The notes under the pieces were generated by a model. That model had not been told where the DNA came from, ran no database searches, and saw only the letters and a list, made by a program, of their open reading frames with translations. The position numbers and the translations under genes are program-made. Shown piece by piece: positions 37,413 through 46,422 of a stretch of 64,000 bases of DNA (position 1 is its first letter; each line of letters starts with the position of its first letter). Source of the DNA: Nocardioides anomalus (lineage in GTDB: Bacteria; Actinomycetota; Actinomycetes; Propionibacteriales; Nocardioidaceae); contig NZ_CP049257.1 in assembly GCF_011046535.1 (NCBI RefSeq), positions 1,426,001 to 1,490,000 on the forward strand, written 5' to 3'.

Positions 37413-38819
37413 TCACTCGGGCTTGGAGCCCTCGACCGTGCCGCTCAGGATGTTCTTGTTGTTGGCGTCGTACTGGTAGATCCCGATGAACGCCGAGGAC
37501 GGGTCGTTCTCGTCGTCGAGGGGACCGATGCCGGACGGGCCGGTGTAGTGGATGTCGGAGCCGCCCTCGATGAGCTTGAGGCAGTCCGCGTAGGTGCTGC
37601 ACTCCTCACCGTCGGTGGCGCCGGAGACCGCAGCCAGGTTCTTCTGGATGGTCTGCGAGTCGTTGGCGCCGCCCTTGGCCGCGGCGAGCGCGGCGAGGAT
37701 GGTGGCGTCGTAGGACTCCGCGCCGTAGGAGTAGTCCTTCAGGTCCTCACCGTTGGCCGACTTGTACCAGCCGGTCAGGTTGTCCTTGAAGCCCTGGTCG
37801 GGGTCCTGGCCGGGCAGGGTGCCCTGGGCGCCCTCGAGGGTGCCGGGCTCGAAGTCCTGGCCGTAGTCGGACAGGTTGCCGTCGACGAAGTAGGTCTTGC
37901 TCATGTCGAAGCCGGACGAGGCCAGCTCGGGCACGATCGACTTGGTCTCGTCGAAGGCGATGATGACGATCGCGTCGGGCTTGGCCGCGGTGACGGCCTG
38001 GACCTCGGCGGAGAACGTCGTCTGACCGGCGGGGAACTCGTCGCCGTCGCCCTTGCAGCCGTAGACGCACTTGCCGCCGGCGGCCTCGACGGTCTGCTGG
38101 ACCGCGTTGCGCAGGCCGGTGCCGTAGGTGTCGTTGAAGACCAGGAAGCCGATGTTGGTGTAGCCGTCCTGGGAGATCAGCGTGCCGAGCGCGTTGCCCT
38201 GGACGGTGTCCGGGGGAGCGGTGCGGAAGTAGAACGGTGAGTAGCCGGACAGGTCGATCGCGGTGTTGGCCGGCGAGATCTGGGTGATCTTGGCGTCGGT
38301 CAGGGTGTCCACGAAGTTCAGCGAGACGCTGGAGGACTCGGCGCCGATGACGACCGACGGCTTGGCGGCGACCATGGTGCCGGCCGAGGCGGTCGAGATC
38401 GACATGTCGGTGGAGTCACCGGAGTCGAGGATGTTGCTGCAGGCCTGCGCGCCGTTGACGCCGCCCGCGGCGTTGATGTCGGAGACCGCGAGGCCGACGC
38501 CGGCCACGGCCGGCGGGCCGAGGAAGGCCAGGTTGCCGGTCAGCGGCAGGATGCCGCCAACGGCGAACTTGTTGGCGCTCGTGTCGCTGCCCGCGCACTT
38601 GTCGTTGGTGAAGGAGCCGCCGGCGTCTGCGCTCGCCGACTCCGAGGCGGACTCCGAGGTGTCGGCGGAGGCGCTGCTGGACTCGTCGCTGCCCGAGGTG
38701 TCGTCGCCGGAGTCGGAGTCGTCACCGCAGGCGACGAGCGAGAACCCCAGAGCCGCGCCCATGGCGACCGTGGCCGTCAGTCGCCTGAACCGCCTGGTGG
38801 CGATGGTGGATCGATTCAC
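37413..38819 (-). CDS. Branched-chain amino acid ABC transporter substrate-binding lipoprotein
   Basis: 468-residue lipoprotein with lipobox FSLVAC (C31), then a Ser/Asp/Glu-rich linker to about residue 70, and a type I periplasmic-binding fold of the LivJ/LivK class (GGILPLTGNLAFLGPPAVAG, GVGLAVSDINAAGGVNG, FYFRTAPPDTVQGNALGTLI, VFNDTYGTGL). A CVYGCKGDGDE loop may hold a disulfide. It is the likely partner of livHMGF, although it is encoded separately and oppositely. GAAAGG upstream of the GTG start is the ribosome binding site; a dyad TTCAC-GTC-GTGAA (38815-38827) covers the start codon. A strong terminator follows. Confidence 0.93.
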   Translation of the reverse strand: MNRSTIATRRFRRLTATVAMGAALGFSLVACGDDSDSGDDTSGSDESSSASADTSESASESASADAGGSFTNDKCAGSDTSANKFAVGGILPLTGNLAFLGPPAVAGVGLAVSDINAAGGVNGAQACSNILDSGDSTDMSISTASAGTMVAAKPSVVIGAESSSVSLNFVDTLTDAKITQISPANTAIDLSGYSPFYFRTAPPDTVQGNALGTLISQDGYTNIGFLVFNDTYGTGLRNAVQQTVEAAGGKCVYGCKGDGDEFPAGQTTFSAEVQAVTAAKPDAIVIIAFDETKSIVPELASSGFDMSKTYFVDGNLSDYGQDFEPGTLEGAQGTLPGQDPDQGFKDNLTGWYKSANGEDLKDYSYGAESYDATILAALAAAKGGANDSQTIQKNLAAVSGATDGEECSTYADCLKLIEGGSDIHYTGPSGIGPLDDENDPSSAFIGIYQYDANNKNILSGTVEGSKPE

Positions 38820-39039
38820 GTCGTGAACCTTTCTTCTAGTGAGTGCACTTCACCGCGGCCCCAACCCCCGGAAGCCGGGTACGGCACGGCAACCGTAATT
38901 GCCACGGAGGCGGCCGCGCTTCGTGGAACCCTCTCGTCACCAAACCGTTACGTCAATGCGCCACACGGGCCAGGTCAGGGTGTATTTCGGGCCAGGTGGG
39001 CCTGACCCGGACGCCCGTCGTACGCCGTGGCGAGGCGGC
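38820..39039. other. Intergenic region upstream of the substrate-binding protein gene
   Basis: 220 bp between two minus-strand genes. On the minus strand TTGACG (38951-38956) and TACGGT (38892-38897) are isolated promoter-like hexamers, but they are not correctly spaced to each other. GAAAGG near the start codon is the only firm signal. No terminator for the DUF554 gene was recognised. Confidence 0.3.
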
Positions 39040-39786
39040 TCAGTGGAACCCCGCGGCCACCTCGACCAGCACCGGCGCGACGAGCAGGGCCGGCAGCAGG
39101 TCGGCGACGGGGATCTCGCGGATGCGCAGCAGCCGCAGGGCGACGCCGACGAGCAGCAGGCCGCCGGCGGCGGTGATGGCCGCGAGGTGGGCGTCGGGCA
39201 GGACGTCGCCGAGGGCCAGCCCGAGCAGGGTCAGCCCGCCCTGGACGACCACGATGGTCACCGCACTGGCGGCCACACCCCAGCCGAACGACGCCGCGAA
39301 GGCCACCGCCGCGAACCCGTCCAGCACGGCCTTGAGCAGGATCTGGTCACCCCCGTTTCCGAGCCCGTCGTTCAGTGCACCGAGGATGGTGAGCGGACCG
39401 GTGCAGAAGACCAAGGAGGAGACCACGAACCCCTCGATGAAGCGGGCGCGGTCGCCGGAGCCGGCGTCGCCCGCGAGCCGTCGCTGGAGCCAGCCGCCGA
39501 ACTGCTCGACGCGCTGCTCGAGCCGCAGCAGCGACCCCGCGATCCCGCCCAGCAGGAGCGCGCCGAGCACGATCAGCATCGGCGCGCTGTCGCCCACCGC
39601 GTCGGACAGGTCGGGGGAGAGGACGTCCATCGCGGACGTCGCGGCGATGAGCAGCGTGACCAGTCCGAGGGCGTCGGTGACCAGATCCCTGGTCCGGACC
39701 GGGAGCCGGTTGCCCAAGAGGACTCCTAGCGTCGCGCCGAGAAGGACGGTCGTGACGTTGACCAGCGAGGCGAGACCCGGTAACAA
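39040..39786 (-). CDS. DUF554 family membrane protein (YqgA-like)
   Basis: 248 residues starting at TTG (39784-39786), supported by AGGAG six bases upstream. It begins MLPGLASLVNVTTVLLGATL and has six or seven hydrophobic segments, with the family pattern GLVTLLIAATSAMD, GSLLRLEQRVEQFG, FIEGFVVSSLVFCTGPLTIL and LDGFAAVAFAASFGWGVA. DUF554 proteins are probable transporters of unknown substrate. The frame extends much further upstream without a stop but would overlap the GNAT gene, so that extension is rejected. Confidence 0.88.
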   Translation of the reverse strand: MLPGLASLVNVTTVLLGATLGVLLGNRLPVRTRDLVTDALGLVTLLIAATSAMDVLSPDLSDAVGDSAPMLIVLGALLLGGIAGSLLRLEQRVEQFGGWLQRRLAGDAGSGDRARFIEGFVVSSLVFCTGPLTILGALNDGLGNGGDQILLKAVLDGFAAVAFAASFGWGVAASAVTIVVVQGGLTLLGLALGDVLPDAHLAAITAAGGLLLVGVALRLLRIREIPVADLLPALLVAPVLVEVAAGFH

Positions 39787-39894
39787 GGGAGGCTCCTGTG
39801 GTGAGGGAGGGCGGGCACAGTCTCGCGCACTCGGCGCTCTCGCCACGCCCGGGCCCGGGGGAGCGGGTGCGGTCCAGGGACAGGGGTCACCTCG

Positions 39895-40485
39895 ATGAGT
39901 CGGCAGCCGGTGTCGATGCGCCAGGCCACGGTGGACGACGTGCCGTTCCTGGTCGAGCTGTGGGCCGACGGCCTGCGGCGCGCTGATCGCCAGGAGCAGG
40001 TCTCGGACCTCGAGCTCATCGTCAAGGAGGCCGAGGAGTCCGCCGAGCGGCGGCTCCTGGTCGCGGAGTACGACGGTGAGCCGGCCGGGGCCGTGCTCCT
40101 GCGCGTCGTGCCGATCACCCCGCTCAACCTCGAGCCGGCCGTGCAGGCCGTCGCCCCGCAGGTGAACGCCAGCTTCCGCGGCAAGGGCATCGGCAGTGCG
40201 CTCATGGAGGCCGCGGTGCAGTGGGCCGAGGACCTGGGCGTCGGCCACATCACCAGCGCCGCGCCCGCCGGCTCGCGGGTGGGCAACCGGTTCATGGCCC
40301 GCCTCTCGCTGGGTCCGCAGGCGGTGCTGCGCGCCTCGACCACGCCGCTGGTGCGCGCCAAGCTCGCGGCCATGCAGCCGGCCAGCGCGCGGGTCACCGA
40401 CCGGGTCGCGGGGCGCCGTCACCTCGGCCAGCTGCTCGCCGCGCGCCGCCAGCTGCACCGGCGTACGGGTGAGGACTCCGCCTAG
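39895..40485 (+). CDS. GNAT-family N-acetyltransferase
   Basis: 196 residues. The core has RQATVDDVPFLVELWADGLR at the N-terminus, the LVAEYDGEPAGAVLLRVVP strands, and a shortened acetyl-CoA loop, NASFRGKGIGSALMEAAVQW, where FRGKGIGSALM is the pyrophosphate-binding motif. The C-terminal half departs from the standard fold (GNRFMARLSLGP, RVAGRRHLGQLLAARRQLHR) and is basic. The substrate is unknown. It is divergent from DUF554 and lies 35 bases before polA. Confidence 0.87.
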   Translation: MSRQPVSMRQATVDDVPFLVELWADGLRRADRQEQVSDLELIVKEAEESAERRLLVAEYDGEPAGAVLLRVVPITPLNLEPAVQAVAPQVNASFRGKGIGSALMEAAVQWAEDLGVGHITSAAPAGSRVGNRFMARLSLGPQAVLRASTTPLVRAKLAAMQPASARVTDRVAGRRHLGQLLAARRQLHRRTGEDSA

Positions 40486-40507
40486 CCCTGCTGTCGGTCC
40501 TCGCGAC

Positions 40508-40513
40508 TAGGGT
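40508..40513 (+). promoter_or_regulatory. -10 box (TAGGGT) of polA, leaderless type
   Basis: TAGGGT is followed by seven bases and the GTG at 40521. No good -35 hexamer was found 16-18 bases upstream. Confidence 0.5.
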
Positions 40514-40520
40514 TGGTCGG

Positions 40521-43217
40521 GTGACCGAGGGCCCCAGGCTGCTGCTGCTCGACGGCCATTCACTGGCCTACCGCGCGTTCTTCGCGCTGCCGCTGGAGAA
40601 CTTCTCCACCACCACCGGCCAGCCGACCAACGCTGTCTTCGGCTTCACCTCGATGCTCATCAACGTCCTGCGCGACGAGCGGCCCACCCACGTCGGCGTC
40701 GCCTTCGACGTCTCGCGGCAGACCTTCCGGCTCCAGGAGTACGCCGAGTACAAGGCCGGCCGCTCCAAGACCCCCGGTGAGTTCTCCAGCCAGCTCCCCC
40801 TCATCGAGGAGGTGCTGAACGCGATGCGGATCCCCTTCGTCAAGAAGGAGGGCTACGAGGCCGACGACATCATCGGCACCCTCGCGACCCAGGCCAAGGC
40901 CCAGGGCTTCGAGACCCTCATCTGCTCCGGTGACCGCGACTCCTTCCAGCTGGTCGACGACCGGACCACGGTGATCTACCCCATGCGCGGGGTCTCGGAG
41001 ATGAAGCGGATGACGCCCGAGGCCGTCGAGGAGCGCTACGGCGTCCCGCCGACCCGCTACCCCGAGCTGGCCGCGCTGGTGGGGGAGACCTCCGACAACC
41101 TGCCCGGGGTGCCGGGCGTGGGCCAGGGGTTCGCGGCCAAGTGGCTCAACCAGTACGACGGCCTGGACAACCTCATCACCAACGCCGACAAGATCACCGG
41201 CAAGAAGGGCGAGGCGCTGCGCGAGCACCTCGCCGACGTGATCCGCAACCGCCACCTCAACGGGCTGGTCTGCGACCTCGAGCTCGACAAGAGCGTCGAC
41301 GACCTGGCCTGGCCGTCGTGGGACCGCCAGGCGGTGCACACGCTCTTCGACGGCCTGGAGTTCCAGGTGCTGCGCACCCGGCTGCTCGAGGCGCTGCCCA
41401 CCGAGGAGGAGGCGGAGATCGACGACTCCGGCTTCGACGTCACCATGCGCGTGCTCGCCGAGGGCGAGCTGGCCGGCTGGCTGGCCGAGCACGCCTCCTC
41501 CGGTGCCCGGGTCGGCATCCACCCGGTCGGGCAGTGGCGCGCCGGCACCGGCGACCTCACCGCCTTGGCGCTCGCGACCGAGGAGGGCGCGGCGTACGTC
41601 ACCACCGACGCGCTCACCGTCGAGGACGAGGAGGCGCTGGCCACCTGGCTCAAGGACGGCTCGCTGCCCAAGGTGCTCCACGACGCCAAGGGGCCGATGC
41701 TCGCCTTCGCCGCACGCGGCATGCCGCTGGCCGGGCTCGAGCGCGACACCGCGCTCTCGGCCTACCTCGCCCGGCCCGACCAGCGCTCCTACGACCTGGC
41801 CGACCTCACCGTGCGCTACCTCAAGCGCGAGCTGCGCCAGGGCCCCGCCGACGACGGCCAGCTCAGCCTCGACGGGCTGGACGGTGACGTGGCGGCGAGC
41901 GGACCCGGCGCCGGCGAGACCGAGATGCTGCACGCCCGCGCCGTGCTCGACCTCGCGGCCGCCCTCGACGAGGAGCTCGAGGAGCGCGGCGGCACCCGCC
42001 TGCTCACCGAGATCGAGCTGCCCCTCGTCGACCTGCTCGCCCAGATGGAGCGCACCGGCATCGCCGTCGACGGCGACCACCTCGGCTCGCTCGAGGACCA
42101 CTTCGCCGCCGAGGTGAAGCTCGCCGCGGAGGAGGCCTTCGCCGTCATCGGCAAGGAGATCAACCTCGGCTCGCCCAAGCAGCTGCAGGTCGTGCTCTTC
42201 GACGAGCTCGGCATGCCCAAGACCAAGCGCACCAAGACCGGCTACACCACCGACGCCGACGCGCTGCAGGCGCTGTACGTCAAGACCGAGCACCCGTTCC
42301 TGCTCCACCTGCTGCGCCACCGCGACGTCTCCCGGCTGCGCCAGACCATCGAGGGCCTGCTCAAGACGGTCTCGCCCGACGGTCGCATCCGCACGACGTT
42401 CAACCAGCTCATCGCCGCCACCGGCCGCCTCTCCAGCACCGACCCCAACCTGCAGAACATCCCCATCCGCACCGAGGAGGGGCGCCGCATCCGCGAGGGC
42501 TTCGTCGTCGGCCAGGGCTACGAGAGCCTGCTGACCGCCGACTACAGCCAGATCGAGATGCGGATCATGGCCCACCTCTCCCAGGACGACCTCCTCATCG
42601 AGGCCTTCCGCAGCGGGCGCGACTTCCACTCCACCACCGCCTCGCGCGTCTTCGACGTCCCCGCCGACGACGTCACCGTCGAGATGCGCGCCAAGATCAA
42701 GGCGATGAACTACGGCCTGGCCTACGGCCTCTCGGCCTTCGGCCTCGGCGCCCAGCTCGGCATCGACCCGGGCGAGGCCCGGGGCCTGATGGACGAGTAC
42801 TTCGAGACCTTCGGCGGCATCCGCGACTACCTCGGCGGCATCGTCAACGCCGCCCGCGGCACCGGCTACACCGAGACCATCATGGGCCGGCGCCGCTACC
42901 TGCCCGACCTCACCAGCGACAACCGCCAGCGCCGCGAGATGGCCGAACGCATGGCCCTCAACGCCCCCATCCAGGGCTCCGCCGCCGACCTCATCAAGAT
43001 CGCCATGCTCAAGGTCGAGGACGCCATCCGCGACCAGGGCCTCGCCTCCCGCATGCTCCTCCAGGTCCACGACGAGCTCGTCTTCGAGGTCGCCCCCGGC
43101 GAGCGCGACGCCCTCGACGCCCTCGTCCGCGACCAGATGGGCTCCGCCGCCGACCTCCTCGTCCCCCTCGACGTCTCCGTCGGCACCGGCCACAGCTGGC
43201 ACGAGGCGGCCCACTAA
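40521..43217 (+). CDS. polA: DNA polymerase I
   Basis: 898 residues. Residues 1-300 form the 5'-3' exonuclease (LLLLDGHSLAYRAFFALP, AFDVSRQTFR, KKEGYEADDIIGTLA, CSGDRDSFQLVDD). Residues 310-500 keep the fold of the 3'-5' exonuclease but not its DxE metal motif (the expected strand reads GARVGIHPVGQ), so proofreading is probably lost, as in Taq and mycobacterial Pol I. The polymerase domain has motif A DYSQIEMRIMAHLS, motif B RAKIKAMNYGLAYGLSAFG and motif C QVHDELVFE. It fills gaps in repair and matures Okazaki fragments. It is tail-to-tail with the flippase gene, overlapping by four bases. Confidence 0.97.
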   Translation: MTEGPRLLLLDGHSLAYRAFFALPLENFSTTTGQPTNAVFGFTSMLINVLRDERPTHVGVAFDVSRQTFRLQEYAEYKAGRSKTPGEFSSQLPLIEEVLNAMRIPFVKKEGYEADDIIGTLATQAKAQGFETLICSGDRDSFQLVDDRTTVIYPMRGVSEMKRMTPEAVEERYGVPPTRYPELAALVGETSDNLPGVPGVGQGFAAKWLNQYDGLDNLITNADKITGKKGEALREHLADVIRNRHLNGLVCDLELDKSVDDLAWPSWDRQAVHTLFDGLEFQVLRTRLLEALPTEEEAEIDDSGFDVTMRVLAEGELAGWLAEHASSGARVGIHPVGQWRAGTGDLTALALATEEGAAYVTTDALTVEDEEALATWLKDGSLPKVLHDAKGPMLAFAARGMPLAGLERDTALSAYLARPDQRSYDLADLTVRYLKRELRQGPADDGQLSLDGLDGDVAASGPGAGETEMLHARAVLDLAAALDEELEERGGTRLLTEIELPLVDLLAQMERTGIAVDGDHLGSLEDHFAAEVKLAAEEAFAVIGKEINLGSPKQLQVVLFDELGMPKTKRTKTGYTTDADALQALYVKTEHPFLLHLLRHRDVSRLRQTIEGLLKTVSPDGRIRTTFNQLIAATGRLSSTDPNLQNIPIRTEEGRRIREGFVVGQGYESLLTADYSQIEMRIMAHLSQDDLLIEAFRSGRDFHSTTASRVFDVPADDVTVEMRAKIKAMNYGLAYGLSAFGLGAQLGIDPGEARGLMDEYFETFGGIRDYLGGIVNAARGTGYTETIMGRRRYLPDLTSDNRQRREMAERMALNAPIQGSAADLIKIAMLKVEDAIRDQGLASRMLLQVHDELVFEVAPGERDALDALVRDQMGSAADLLVPLDVSVGTGHSWHEAAH

Positions 43218-44464
43218 GCGGGACGGGTCTCCGCCGGAATCTGGACGCCGGGGCGGGCCTGGGCGAGGGCCATGGTGAGCAGGCCCAGGAACAGCACCGC
43301 GTCGACGGCGACGACGACCATGACCAGCGAGGTGGCGGTCGCCACCGAGAGGGCCAGACCGACGAGGACGGCCAGGGCGGTCCAGATGAAGAGGATCGCG
43401 CGGCCCTGGCGGCGCGCGAGCGCGGAGTAGACGAGCAGCTGCAGCATCGACAGCAGCGTCCCGACGATGGCGAACTTCCAGATGTCGCCCTTGATGTCGG
43501 CGAAGTCATCGCCGCCCACGAACTGCAGCGCCAGCCCCGGCAGCACTGCGACCGCCAGCACCGCCACCAGACCGAGTGCCGCCGACATGGCCAGCGCCAG
43601 GACCAGGGTGCGGCGGTTGCTCGACTCCTGGGACAGCGACGGGAAGGCGTAGACCACGACGAACTGCGGCAGGAACAACACCGCCTTGACCATGATGAGA
43701 CCGGCGGCGTACAGCCCGGCCTCGGAGTCCGACATGGTGGCGCGGGCCACCAGGATGTCGGCGTTGGAGAGGGCGAAGAAGGCCAGCAGCGCCTGGCTGG
43801 AGTGGCCGACCTCGCGCAGCAGGTCGAGGCCGGGATGACCCTCGGAGTGGGGCGCGCCGGTCCGCGGTCGGCGCAGCGCCCACCAGCCGACGACGACCGG
43901 GAGCCAGGCGCCCAGCGCCACGCCCAGGATCGCGCTGAACTCCCCGGGACGGATGACGATGAGGACGGCGCCGAAGCCGAAGCGGCCCAGTCCCTGGGCC
44001 AGGTACACCGCCGCGAGCGGACCCCAGCGCCGTTCGCCCTGGAGCACACCGAGCTGGGCGCCCATGTAGGTCAGGGGGAACGCCGTCAGGCCGACCAGCA
44101 GCGCGGTGGGCAGGCTCTCGAGGTGCAGCACGGCGTTGAGCAGCGGCGCGATGGCGAAGCCGAGGGCGGCCAGGACCAGCGCGCTGCGCAGGCCCACCGA
44201 CAGCACGACCCGCTCGATCGCGACCACCTGGTCCGGCGCCGACGAGATGCGCCGGGCCCCGGTCGCCTGCAGCCCGAGCGAGAGCACGCTGATGACCAGC
44301 AGCGCGCCCATGAGCGCGGAGAACGCGCCGTAGGGCTCCTTGCCGATGGTGTGCGCCGCGAGCACGGTGTAGCCGTACGTGGCGAGGTTCATGATGCCCA
44401 TCGCCACGGCGATGACCGCTCCACTGCGCAGCCGTTGGCTGGTCTCGGTGGCCATCTTGCTCAC
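43214..44464 (-). CDS. Wzx-like polysaccharide flippase (MATE/MOP superfamily)
   Basis: 416 residues from the GTG at 44464, or 413 from an ATG at 44455. About twelve to fourteen hydrophobic segments are visible; the N-terminus RLRSGAVIAVAMGIMNLATY with YGYTVLAAHTIGKEPYGAFS matches the polysaccharide biosynthesis (PST/Wzx) family. Such proteins flip lipid-linked glycans across the membrane. A TAGGCT box eight bases before the GTG supports a leaderless start. It is divergent from a large membrane protein gene and opens the envelope-glycan region. The substrate could be a lipid-linked arabinan or galactan precursor (inference). Confidence 0.88.
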   Translation of the reverse strand: MSKMATETSQRLRSGAVIAVAMGIMNLATYGYTVLAAHTIGKEPYGAFSALMGALLVISVLSLGLQATGARRISSAPDQVVAIERVVLSVGLRSALVLAALGFAIAPLLNAVLHLESLPTALLVGLTAFPLTYMGAQLGVLQGERRWGPLAAVYLAQGLGRFGFGAVLIVIRPGEFSAILGVALGAWLPVVVGWWALRRPRTGAPHSEGHPGLDLLREVGHSSQALLAFFALSNADILVARATMSDSEAGLYAAGLIMVKAVLFLPQFVVVYAFPSLSQESSNRRTLVLALAMSAALGLVAVLAVAVLPGLALQFVGGDDFADIKGDIWKFAIVGTLLSMLQLLVYSALARRQGRAILFIWTALAVLVGLALSVATATSLVMVVVAVDAVLFLGLLTMALAQARPGVQIPAETRPA

Positions 44465-44472
44465 GGAGGGGC

Positions 44473-44478
44473 AGCCTA
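44473..44478 (-). promoter_or_regulatory. -10 box (TAGGCT) of the flippase gene, leaderless type
   Basis: TAGGCT on the minus strand is eight bases before the GTG at 44464. It makes a short divergent region with the gene at 44531, which has a weaker TTGGAT seven bases before its ATG. Confidence 0.45.
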
Positions 44479-44530
44479 ATGGCCCCCGACACGGCGCTCC
44501 GCATCCACGGCGGGTGGTTGGATCGTCGCC

Positions 44531-46207
44531 ATGCGGCGCGGCTGGCGGTACGACGCGCCGGCTGTGGGTTGGTCCCTCGCGCTGGCCCTGCTGGTGCTCG
44601 GCCCGGGCCTGGGCGACGGCTTCCTGCTGGTCCGCGACATGGTCTGGGTGCCGGACCTGGCCCTGCGCTCGGACGTGCTCGGACTGGGGTCCGGGCTGCC
44701 CCGCGCGGTGCCGTCGGACGCGGTGGTGGCGGTCCTCGACGAGGTGGTGCCGGGCCTGCTGCTCCAGAAGCTCGTGCTGGTCGGCGCGCTGGCGGCCGGT
44801 GGGGTCGGCGCCACCCGCCTGCTGCCGGCGGAGGCGACGCTCGTGCCGCGGCTGGCCGCGGTCTCGCTCTACGGCTGGAACGCCCTCGTCGCGGAGCGCC
44901 TGCTCATGGGTGCGTGGCCGCTCCTGGTCGGGTACGCCGTGCTGCCGTGGCTCCTCGCCGCGGCGCGCCGCTGGCGCGAGGACGGCCGGCTGCCGGCGGC
45001 GCTCCTCGTGCTGCTCCCGCTCGGCAGCCTGAGCGCGAGCGCCGGTCTGGCCGGTGCGGTGGCGCTGCTGGCGGGCGCGGCCGGCCGCGGACGCACGGCA
45101 CGAGCGGTTCTCCTGGTCGCCGTCGCCAACGCCCCGTGGTGGGTGGCGGGACTGCTGCACGCCGGCTCGGCCACGTCGGACGCCGCGGCAGCGGGGGTCT
45201 TCGCGCTCCGAGGAGAGGGGTCGGTGCCGGCGCCGCTGGCCGCGCTCACCCTCGGGGGCATCTGGAACACCCAGGTCCACCCCGGCTCCCGCACCGGCGC
45301 CCTGGGCTGGGTGGCCCTGCTCGCGCTGGTGGGGCTGGCCGCTCTCGGCGTGCGTGCGTGGTGGCGCGGCACCGCGGCCCGCGACCGCACCACGCTCCTC
45401 GTCTGCTGGGCGGTCGGCTGGGCGCTCGGCGTGCTGACCTGGCTGGTCCCGGGAGCGTTCGGCTGGGCGGCCGACCACGTGCCGGGCGCCGGCGTCGTGC
45501 GCGACGGCGCCCGCGCCCTCGTGCTGTGCGCCCCGCTGCTCGTCGTGCTCGTCGCACACGGGGTCCGCGTGCTGGTGGACGCCGTCGCGGTCGCCCCGGC
45601 CCGGGCGGTGCTGGGGGTCGGCGCCGTGCTGCTCCCGGTGGCCCTGCTGCCCGACCTCGGCTGGGGCGCGCGACAGCGCCTCGAGCCGGCCACCTACCCC
45701 GCGGCGTACGCCGAGGCGCGCGACGCGCTGGCCGGGACGAGGGGCGACGTGCTGGTCCTGCCGCTGTCGAGCTACCGCGCGCCGGCGTACAACCACGGGG
45801 GTCTGGTCCTGGACCCGCTCGGCCGGGTCCTGCGGCGGGACTACGTGGCCAGCGACGTCCTCGTCGTCGACGGCGTGGCGCTGGCGGGGGAGGACCCCCG
45901 GGTGACCGCGGCCGCGCGGGCCCTCGAGGCGCCGACCCCGGAACGGCGGGCCGCGGGGCTGGCCGCGCTCGGCATCGGCGCCGTGGCCACCGACCGGACC
46001 GCCCCGGCCGGCGCGGACCAGCCGGACGTGGCCGGCGAGCGGCTGGTCGACGACCCGACGCTGCAGGTCACCGGGCTCGCCGACGTCCGGGAACGGCACG
46101 TGCCGGCGGGGTGGCGGGCGGCCATGGCGCTCGCCTGGGCGGCGTTCGTCGGCGGTCCGCTCGCGGCCGTGTCGACGGCGGTGCGACGGCGCCGGACGCG
46201 CCGGTGA
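44531..46207 (+). CDS. Large multispanning membrane protein, possible GT-C glycosyltransferase
   Basis: 558 residues with ten to twelve hydrophobic segments to about residue 380, then an extracytoplasmic soluble part (EARDALAGTRGDVLVLPLSS, YRAPAYNHGG, DYVASDVLVVDG) and a last membrane helix before a basic tail (RRRRTRR). An early loop with LLVRDMVWVPD could be the acidic motif of GT-C enzymes. The overall plan (membrane half plus outer domain with LPLSSYRAPAYN) recalls actinobacterial membrane glycosyltransferases, but no family was firmly recognised. The neighbours (flippase, GT4, arabinose pathway) suggest a role in envelope glycan assembly. Confidence 0.75.
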   Translation: MRRGWRYDAPAVGWSLALALLVLGPGLGDGFLLVRDMVWVPDLALRSDVLGLGSGLPRAVPSDAVVAVLDEVVPGLLLQKLVLVGALAAGGVGATRLLPAEATLVPRLAAVSLYGWNALVAERLLMGAWPLLVGYAVLPWLLAAARRWREDGRLPAALLVLLPLGSLSASAGLAGAVALLAGAAGRGRTARAVLLVAVANAPWWVAGLLHAGSATSDAAAAGVFALRGEGSVPAPLAALTLGGIWNTQVHPGSRTGALGWVALLALVGLAALGVRAWWRGTAARDRTTLLVCWAVGWALGVLTWLVPGAFGWAADHVPGAGVVRDGARALVLCAPLLVVLVAHGVRVLVDAVAVAPARAVLGVGAVLLPVALLPDLGWGARQRLEPATYPAAYAEARDALAGTRGDVLVLPLSSYRAPAYNHGGLVLDPLGRVLRRDYVASDVLVVDGVALAGEDPRVTAAARALEAPTPERRAAGLAALGIGAVATDRTAPAGADQPDVAGERLVDDPTLQVTGLADVRERHVPAGWRAAMALAWAAFVGGPLAAVSTAVRRRRTRR

Positions 46208-46239
46208 CCGGCGAGTAGCACTCGTCACACCCCGTCGGG

Positions 46240-46245
46240 TACCTT
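46240..46245 (+). promoter_or_regulatory. -10 box (TACCTT) of the DUF2613 gene
   Basis: TACCTT lies 24 bases before the GTG at 46270, giving a leader of about 18 bases that contains GGGAGG (46258-46263). No clear -35 was found. Confidence 0.4.
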
Positions 46246-46269
46246 GGCGGCGGACCAGGGAGGGCCACA

Positions 46270-46422
46270 GTGAAGATTCTGACCACGTTCGCAGCCATGG
46301 TGGTGGGTGCGGGCATCGCGGCCGGCTCGATGTACGGGCTGGTCTCGTCGCAGACCGCTGCACCCGACAAGTCCCCGACCAACGTGGACTCGCCGACCTT
46401 CGAGTACGGCTCCAACAACTAG
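46270..46422 (+). CDS. DUF2613 family small membrane protein
   Basis: 50 residues: one N-terminal membrane segment (LTTFAAMVVGAGIAAGSMYG) followed by the DUF2613 hallmark LVSSQTAAPDKSPTNVDSPT and a short tail, FEYGSNN. The GTG start has GGGAGG seven bases upstream. DUF2613 proteins are small single-pass proteins found in actinobacteria, typically near cell-wall arabinan genes, and their function is unknown. The stop lies three bases from the end of the convergent GT4 gene. Confidence 0.8.
   Translation: MKILTTFAAMVVGAGIAAGSMYGLVSSQTAAPDKSPTNVDSPTFEYGSNN

Noticed and set aside
38815..38827. Dyad TTCAC-GTC-GTGAA over the start codon of the substrate-binding protein gene
   Set aside because: Arms of five bases are short, and no second copy or regulator supports an operator call.
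37093..38921. 13-base repeat GGCGGCCGCGCTT at 37093-37105 and 38909-38921
   Set aside because: Such GC-rich 13-mers can recur by chance in DNA of this composition, and nothing around the two copies is shared.
39787..40458. Upstream extension of the DUF554 frame
   Set aside because: It would cover the GNAT gene on the other strand; the TTG at 39786 with AGGAG gives a normal family length.
40431..40480. Possible loss of function of DNA polymerase I because the proofreading DxE motif is missing
   Set aside because: Loss of 3'-5' exonuclease residues is normal in actinobacterial Pol I; the polymerase motifs are intact.
44465..46363. Upstream extension of the flippase frame
   Set aside because: It is antisense to the membrane protein gene at 44531-46207 and is Arg/Pro/Gly-rich; the GTG after a TAGGCT box is the credible start.
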